This document shows positions 41,770 through 45,579 of a DNA stretch of 45,579 nucleotides, one piece after another. Source of the DNA: Verrucomicrobiota bacterium. Its GTDB lineage: Bacteria > Verrucomicrobiota > Verrucomicrobiia > Limisphaerales > UBA8199. Under the pieces are notes generated by a model. The model ran no database searches, was not told the DNA's origin, and was given only the letters and a program-made list of their open reading frames with translations. The stretch is from the NCBI GenBank assembly GCA_012517205.1, contig JAAYVL010000040.1, forward strand, positions 1 to 45,579, in the 5' to 3' direction. The position numbers and the translations under genes were made by a program. Position 1 is the stretch's first letter; each line of letters begins with the position of its first letter.

Positions 41770-42759
41770 TCAGCAGTCCGCAGACCGTTGTTCCTTTACG
41801 ATAGCACGCTCGGGAAACCAGAGGCACTCAGCGTGCGGGCGGGTGGCCATGATCACGGGCAACTGCGGGTTGAAAATCTTGCTCCACCCCGAGAGAATTG
41901 ACGCGGTCTTGATCAAGGCGGTGCACTTCGATAGGAGGAGACAATCAACCAGCGCCTCCTCCCCTTTGGCGTAGGCGTCCTTGTCGCCTGTCTGATTGGC
42001 CAAGTCGAAAGCGGGAGTCTGCCCGCGCGCGTAGTGCTCGTGCTGGACGAAAAGGATGGATTTGGCCGGGAAAGCCCGCTGCAGATGCGCGATGAAAGCG
42101 CTCTCGTCCGTCGCGACGAAAATTGTGTCAATCGCAGGATGCTTCGACAGATAGTCCCGGGCCAGTGCGGCAAAGTCACTGTACGAGATCCCCGGCGCCT
42201 CGGAATCGGGGCTGGTCTTATCCGAGCCCCGGTAATGCAGCCCCAAAACCAACCGACCCGCCATGTGCTGATTTTGGAACCGCGCACAGCGGTCGAGAAT
42301 CTCGCGCTTGATTCCGACGTATTTCTCGAACAATTGGTGCGCATGAATCAGAGTCAGTGCGGGCATCCCGCGCCAAATGAACCCTATCTGACTTATATGC
42401 TGCACGCGATAGGTGGTCAGGCGTCGCGGTTTCGGTACCTGGTGTCTGTGGTAAAAGTAATACCCAAACCAATCCTCCCCCTTCCGCCGAATGAGGTAGG
42501 GCGTTGAAACGACAATATGCGGCTCGAGCCCGTTTGCCTCGCAGTAATCCAGGATCTCCAGGACCCAGGTGAGATGGGCGAAGAAGCGGGGGCCCTGTGC
42601 GCAAATGTCAACGGCAAATACCTTGTTCGAGCTGACCCGGTTCAGACGCCGGCGAAGGTGGTTTAGTTTGCGGCTAACGTCATCCCGCGAGCCGATCACG
42701 TGCTTTGTCAGCCTTCTTAACAACCGCACGGGCTTACAATTATCTGGCAGGGATTTCAT
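41770..42759 (-). CDS. Fucosyltransferase-like protein (GT23/NodZ-type fold)
   Basis: A 329-residue protein. The motif GLHYRGSDK near residue 190 resembles the donor-binding arginine motif of alpha-1,6- and O-fucosyltransferases (HxRxxD type), followed by FVATDESAFIAHLQ and a C-terminal ALVDCLLLSKCTALIKTASILSGWSKIF, also typical of this superfamily. I infer transfer of fucose or a related deoxyhexose; family membership is judged by motif only. ATG 42759 overlaps the stop of the truncated aminotransferase gene (ATGA), and the FkbM remnant follows after 12 bases. Confidence 0.72.
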   Translation of the reverse strand: MKSLPDNCKPVRLLRRLTKHVIGSRDDVSRKLNHLRRRLNRVSSNKVFAVDICAQGPRFFAHLTWVLEILDYCEANGLEPHIVVSTPYLIRRKGEDWFGYYFYHRHQVPKPRRLTTYRVQHISQIGFIWRGMPALTLIHAHQLFEKYVGIKREILDRCARFQNQHMAGRLVLGLHYRGSDKTSPDSEAPGISYSDFAALARDYLSKHPAIDTIFVATDESAFIAHLQRAFPAKSILFVQHEHYARGQTPAFDLANQTGDKDAYAKGEEALVDCLLLSKCTALIKTASILSGWSKIFNPQLPVIMATRPHAECLWFPERAIVKEQRSADC

Positions 42760-43256
42760 CGTGGCACTGCTTGAGTGGATTGCTTGATTCTGTTCTGGAA
42801 GACTCGTGATGCACCAATGAGCGATGGGGTCAAGTCCTCGCCGCCTTGCGGAATTGCCCGCCCCATTTCTTCCACAGATGCCTCACGATCAAAGAAGCAG
42901 CGCGGCGCGGTCGGGCCGCAATGAAACCGCGCAATCTCACGGGCGGGAGTTTGAATGCGCTGCGCCTGAGCAATTCCGGGCAGCCAGTGTCTCCAACCCG
43001 CCGTGCCCGTTGGCATAAAGGTCTGAGCAGGAATAACGACTTCGTCGCCTGGGCTGGCGCCCGCACCGAGTATGGCGAGTTGAACCGCAGCGGTCCCGCT
43101 ATTCAAAGCAAGCTCACGAGACAGTGCGAACTGGCGGCAGAAAGCCTCCTCAGAGGCTTTTATCTGCCTGCCCTCGCTCAGCCACCCCACGCGCAATGTT
43201 GCCGCTACCGGTTCCACGACAGGCTCGGGAAGGCTCGGTTGGAATAGAGAAATCAT
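42756..43256 (-). pseudogene. Truncated DegT/DnrJ/EryC1 aminotransferase
   Basis: The first 80 or so residues are a clear DegT-type sugar aminotransferase N-terminus (ISLFQPSLPEPVVEPVAATLRVGW, EEAFCRQFALSRELALNSGTAAVQLAILGAG, GDEVVIPAQTFMPTGTA). The family needs about 370 residues including the PLP lysine; here similarity stops after AQTF and about 85 unrelated residues follow, with no lysine motif. The end overlaps the fucosyltransferase-like gene in ATGA. An internal deletion that fused the start to another 3' end is the simplest reading. It is probably inactive. Confidence 0.78.
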
Positions 43257-43314
43257 CACTTTATCGCGTGCTCATTCATGGCCGAAAACGGCGGTCACTG
43301 AGGAAGGAGACATT

Positions 43315-43743
43315 CTAATCATGGAGCGGATGCGAATACAACTCTTGGCGCACCTTAAGTATCACCGCAGGTGCGGCGAGTGCGGATTCGAAGGTTCCTC
43401 CCCGAGGAAAGTACTCGGCAGGCAGCAGCTTCATAGCCAAGCGGCGCGCCACGCGCAGAAGCAAATAGGCCTTATTACAACAGGCCAGGGCCAGACGGAA
43501 ATAGGCGCGAACCACCACCCGCCCGGCTGGTCCGGAGCGGAAGTGCCGCTGCCACTCGGCCAACACCCTGTCAATCGCGGCCCGTGAGCCGGCCACGTTA
43601 AACAGCAAGAACTCCGCTTCAACGAAATACCGCCCTTCCCAAAGCTTGAAATACTCTGGCCGGACAGCCGCCACCCCGGAGAAGACGGATTGCTTCCTCC
43701 AGAAACACGCGACGGGACTCAACCTAACCAGAGGCATCTTCAC
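43315..43743 (-). CDS. Small protein of unknown function, possibly a remnant
   Basis: A 142-residue protein starting at GTG 43743 in a GTGA overlap with the preceding glycosyltransferase gene. It is rich in aromatic and Arg residues (EYFKLWEGRYFVEAEFLLFNVAG, RAYFRLALACCNKAYLLLRVARRL) with one amphipathic or hydrophobic segment near residues 85-105. I do not recognise a family. The form could be the C-terminal part of a larger transferase that lost its start, which would fit the decay around it. Confidence 0.5.
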   Translation of the reverse strand: MKMPLVRLSPVACFWRKQSVFSGVAAVRPEYFKLWEGRYFVEAEFLLFNVAGSRAAIDRVLAEWQRHFRSGPAGRVVVRAYFRLALACCNKAYLLLRVARRLAMKLLPAEYFPRGGTFESALAAPAVILKVRQELYSHPLHD

Positions 43744-45074
43744 AGGAGGGCGAAAGGTTGGGGGCGGGAGCCCGGAGCGCCAAGAGCCCGTGCACGCGCA
43801 TCAAGAGGAGTCTGAAGAGCCTGTACAGCCTCACTTCCCTTGAGCAGGTTTGAAAGTGCCTGGTCAACGAGAGCCCCGACCACATCCCAATCGTATCTTG
43901 TTTCCACCAGCTTCCGGGCGTTAGCTTGAAGCCGGTGAAACAGGACCGGTTCGTTCAGGAGGCGTTTGATTGCCGCGGCAAATTCGGCCGGCTCATCCGC
44001 CAGCAGGAGGTGTTCACCGCCGCCGGCCTCGATGCCCTCGGCGCCAATACGCGTCGAGACCACAGGCGTGCCGATGCTCATAGCCTCCAAAATCTTCAGA
44101 CGCGTCCCGCTGCCGGCGCGAATGGGGCAAATCGCCACGGCCGCCTCCCGATAGAAGGGCTGCACGTCCGCGACCTCCCCCACGAAACGCACCCGGTCGT
44201 CATTGGCGAGACCGGGGATCTTGCCGGATTGACCGCACCGTCCCACGACCGCCAGCCGCAGGCCGGGACTTTCTTTCCGCAATGTTGGCCAAACCTCGCC
44301 TGCAAACCAGGACAGCCCCTCGAAATTGGGAGCGTAGGTCAGGCTGCCGCAAAAGAGCAACTGTTGCGTCCGTTCTCGCTGCGAGGCTCTGGCGAGCTGG
44401 AACCGCTTTGTATCCACGCCGTTGGGAATGCTAAAACCCTTGATCCCGCTGCACGACTCCAGCAGCCGGCGGTCATCTTCCGAACAGGCGAAAAATGCCT
44501 TTACCGATCTGCCGAGATTCTGCTCCACCGCCAGAAGCCGCTGGCATTCCTTCTCCCACGCCCGCCGTCTTCGCAGCGGGGCGCCATCCCCGGGCGGCAT
44601 CCTGCGGGCTAGACGGTGGTTGACATTGTGCATGTCCACGATACGACAGGTGCGGGGAGCGATCCTGGCGACCAAGGGAGCCGCCTGCATCGTCGCGATT
44701 TCGTTGAAAATGACCACATTGATGGAGGTGCGCCGAAGCACTTCGCCCAGCAAATGATAGGCGCGCAGCATGGTGGCCTCGGCCGGGCCGCGCCAGCTCC
44801 GCCGCAGCCAGCGGTAATGCAGCGCGGCGCCCATCCGGCGCGGCAGCAGATCGAAAAGAGACCTGGGAGAAGGACGATCCACAGTGCTATACACAGCGAT
44901 ATTCTGTGGCACGGCGCAGCCCTCCATGCCCCGGCGCAGTTCCACCTCCCGCTGCGGGATGACCAGATGCACCTCGTGAAAACGGCCCAATTGGTTGAGC
45001 AAATGGTACGAGCGCAAGGTGCCACCTCCCCGTATGGGCAGGAACGGATAGGGACAAACGTACAGGATTCTCAT
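43740..45074 (-). CDS. Glycosyltransferase family 4, exosortase-system type
   Basis: A 444-residue GT-B enzyme: MRILYVCPYPFLPIRGGGTLRSYHLLNQL, HEVHLVIPQ, VDMHNVNHRLARR, FACSEDDRRLLE, IPNGVDTKRF, LLFCGSLTYAPNFEGLSWF and AVAICPIRAGSGTRLKILEAMSIGTPVVST with E-x7-E. It resembles the transferases annotated as PEP-CTERM/EpsH1-associated, consistent with the exosortase in this cluster. ATG 45074 has GGAG upstream. It is the first intact gene of the minus-strand series next to the mosaic of fragments. Confidence 0.88.
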   Translation of the reverse strand: MRILYVCPYPFLPIRGGGTLRSYHLLNQLGRFHEVHLVIPQREVELRRGMEGCAVPQNIAVYSTVDRPSPRSLFDLLPRRMGAALHYRWLRRSWRGPAEATMLRAYHLLGEVLRRTSINVVIFNEIATMQAAPLVARIAPRTCRIVDMHNVNHRLARRMPPGDGAPLRRRRAWEKECQRLLAVEQNLGRSVKAFFACSEDDRRLLESCSGIKGFSIPNGVDTKRFQLARASQRERTQQLLFCGSLTYAPNFEGLSWFAGEVWPTLRKESPGLRLAVVGRCGQSGKIPGLANDDRVRFVGEVADVQPFYREAAVAICPIRAGSGTRLKILEAMSIGTPVVSTRIGAEGIEAGGGEHLLLADEPAEFAAAIKRLLNEPVLFHRLQANARKLVETRYDWDVVGALVDQALSNLLKGSEAVQALQTPLDARARALGAPGSRPQPFALL

Positions 45075-45102
45075 GGTGCTCCAGCCAGCGACGGGTGCGG
45101 CC

Positions 45103-45195
45103 TCAGGCCTCCGCTGGCTCAATGACGAACTCCTCCACGCTGCGACTTAGCACGAAAATGTTGTGCCAAAACGACAACCACTTCCCAGTTAGTCG
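45103..45195 (-). pseudogene. 3' fragment of an unidentified gene
   Basis: About 30 codons read GKWLSFWHNIFVLSRSVEEFV and end IEPAEA-stop; a TAG closes the frame just upstream at 45196. The composition looks like a real protein C-terminus, but it overlaps the glycosyltransferase 2 fragment that precedes it in another frame. Family unknown. Confidence 0.35.
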
Positions 45196-45288
45196 CTAGC
45201 TGAGCTCGTACGGACTCGAGAGCAGCCTCGAGCAGATGAGCCCAGTTGAAGTGTGGAATGACGATACTGACTGGAAGCTTGGCGATTG
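45160..45288 (-). pseudogene. N-terminal fragment of a family 2 glycosyltransferase
   Basis: A frame reads [20 protein letters not shown] and continues to [16 protein letters not shown], which is the first beta-alpha-beta unit of a GT2 enzyme, then loses similarity where DDGS should come. It has no start of its own and is cut at both ends. The upstream edge coincides with the end of the acyltransferase fragment near 45282. Confidence 0.6.
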
Positions 45289-45464
45289 TCCATCAGGATG
45301 CCCGCGATCAGAAAGCCCGAAAGGGCAAAGAACAGGTCCACCCCGGCCCACCCCAACGTGAGAGGTTTGAGCAGATAGGCCCCCATGCTCTTCGGAGCAA
45401 CGGTAACCTGGCAGTAGATATAATGATATAGCAGGACGCCTAGTGTTATGTAACAGATAACTCT
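45282..45464 (-). pseudogene. Internal fragment of an acyltransferase 3 (OafA-type) gene
   Basis: A frame reads [15 protein letters not shown], then [34 protein letters not shown]: the first two helices of an acyltransferase 3 protein with the FLSGF-type motif. A TAA stands directly upstream (45465-45467) and similarity ends after MDNR, so both ends are lost. The family normally has about 350-400 residues. The IS630-type transposase start lies 35 bases beyond. Confidence 0.7.
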
Positions 45465-45498
45465 TTACAATGTCGTTTGGCGTGGTATGCTGGGCGGC

Positions 45499-45579
45499 AT
45501 GTGGAAATCCGCACAACCTCTCGTCATGGCTCCAGCGCAACAAAGACAGTTGGAAGCGTGGGTCAAAGCGCCCAGCACC
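45499..45579 (+). CDS. IS630-family transposase, N-terminal part (runs off the window)
   Basis: The last 27 codons read MWKSAQPLVMAPAQQRQLEA and on to WVKAPST, like the start of the helix-turn-helix region of IS630-type transposases. Only the N-terminus is inside the window. It is the only plus-strand gene of the right half and abuts the mosaic of fragments. Terminal inverted repeats could not be recognised from this end alone. Confidence 0.6.
   Translation, partial: MWKSAQPLVMAPAQQRQLEAWVKAPST

Overview
The window looks like a chromosomal piece of an anaerobic or facultatively anaerobic Verrucomicrobiota bacterium, possibly of the Pedosphaera/Limisphaerales type. This is an inference from three signs: a GreA-family protein with a very long N-terminal extension (a PVC-superphylum trait), an exosortase with a C-terminal EpsI-like domain inside an exopolysaccharide locus, and GC-rich coding sequence. 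No rRNA or other taxonomic marker is present, so the placement is tentative.

Left part (1-18.4 kb). A plus-strand membrane Ser/Thr kinase with a Cache-like sensor faces a long minus-strand gene series (2361-18395) that is probably one transcription unit or a few. In transcription order it holds: a sensor histidine kinase, a receiver-histidine kinase hybrid, a receiver-only protein, HdrC, HdrB, EtfB, EtfA, a membrane Fe-S/CCG oxidoreductase of the Etf:menaquinone oxidoreductase (EMO) type, an HdrD-like (HdrC-HdrB fused) protein, HdrA, MvhD, the [NiFe]-hydrogenase small subunit (MvhG) and large subunit (MvhA), and a hydrogenase maturation endopeptidase. Several junctions overlap by 4-11 bases. 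The gene set suggests a cytoplasmic Mvh-Hdr flavin-based bifurcation module joined to an Etf/quinone branch and controlled by its own phosphorelay. Substrates and direction of electron flow cannot be read from sequence.

Middle (18.4-22.7 kb). RsmB (minus) and the long GreA protein (plus) start head-to-head with overlapping 5' ends. An 819-base convergent gap follows, with a candidate terminator for each side and a 35-bp perfect inverted repeat whose arms each carry two TGTACA hexamers 11 bp apart.

Right part (22.7-45.6 kb). A minus-strand exopolysaccharide cluster holds at least seven glycosyltransferase genes, a double GT2, a fucosyltransferase-like protein, an O-antigen-ligase-like and a Wzy-like membrane protein, an exosortase, a WcaF-like acetyltransferase, a GNAT/FemAB-like protein and a polysaccharide deacetylase. 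It shows decay at its upstream end: an FkbM methyltransferase broken by one in-frame TGA, a truncated DegT aminotransferase, and a mosaic of three gene fragments beside an IS630-type transposase start. Degenerate 7-9-base repeat tracts (GCTGAAA, GCAGAAA, GGACCACGG and ACATCGAAC types) lie between genes and also in frame inside genes, mostly in linkers or termini; a few occur in the Hdr operon too.
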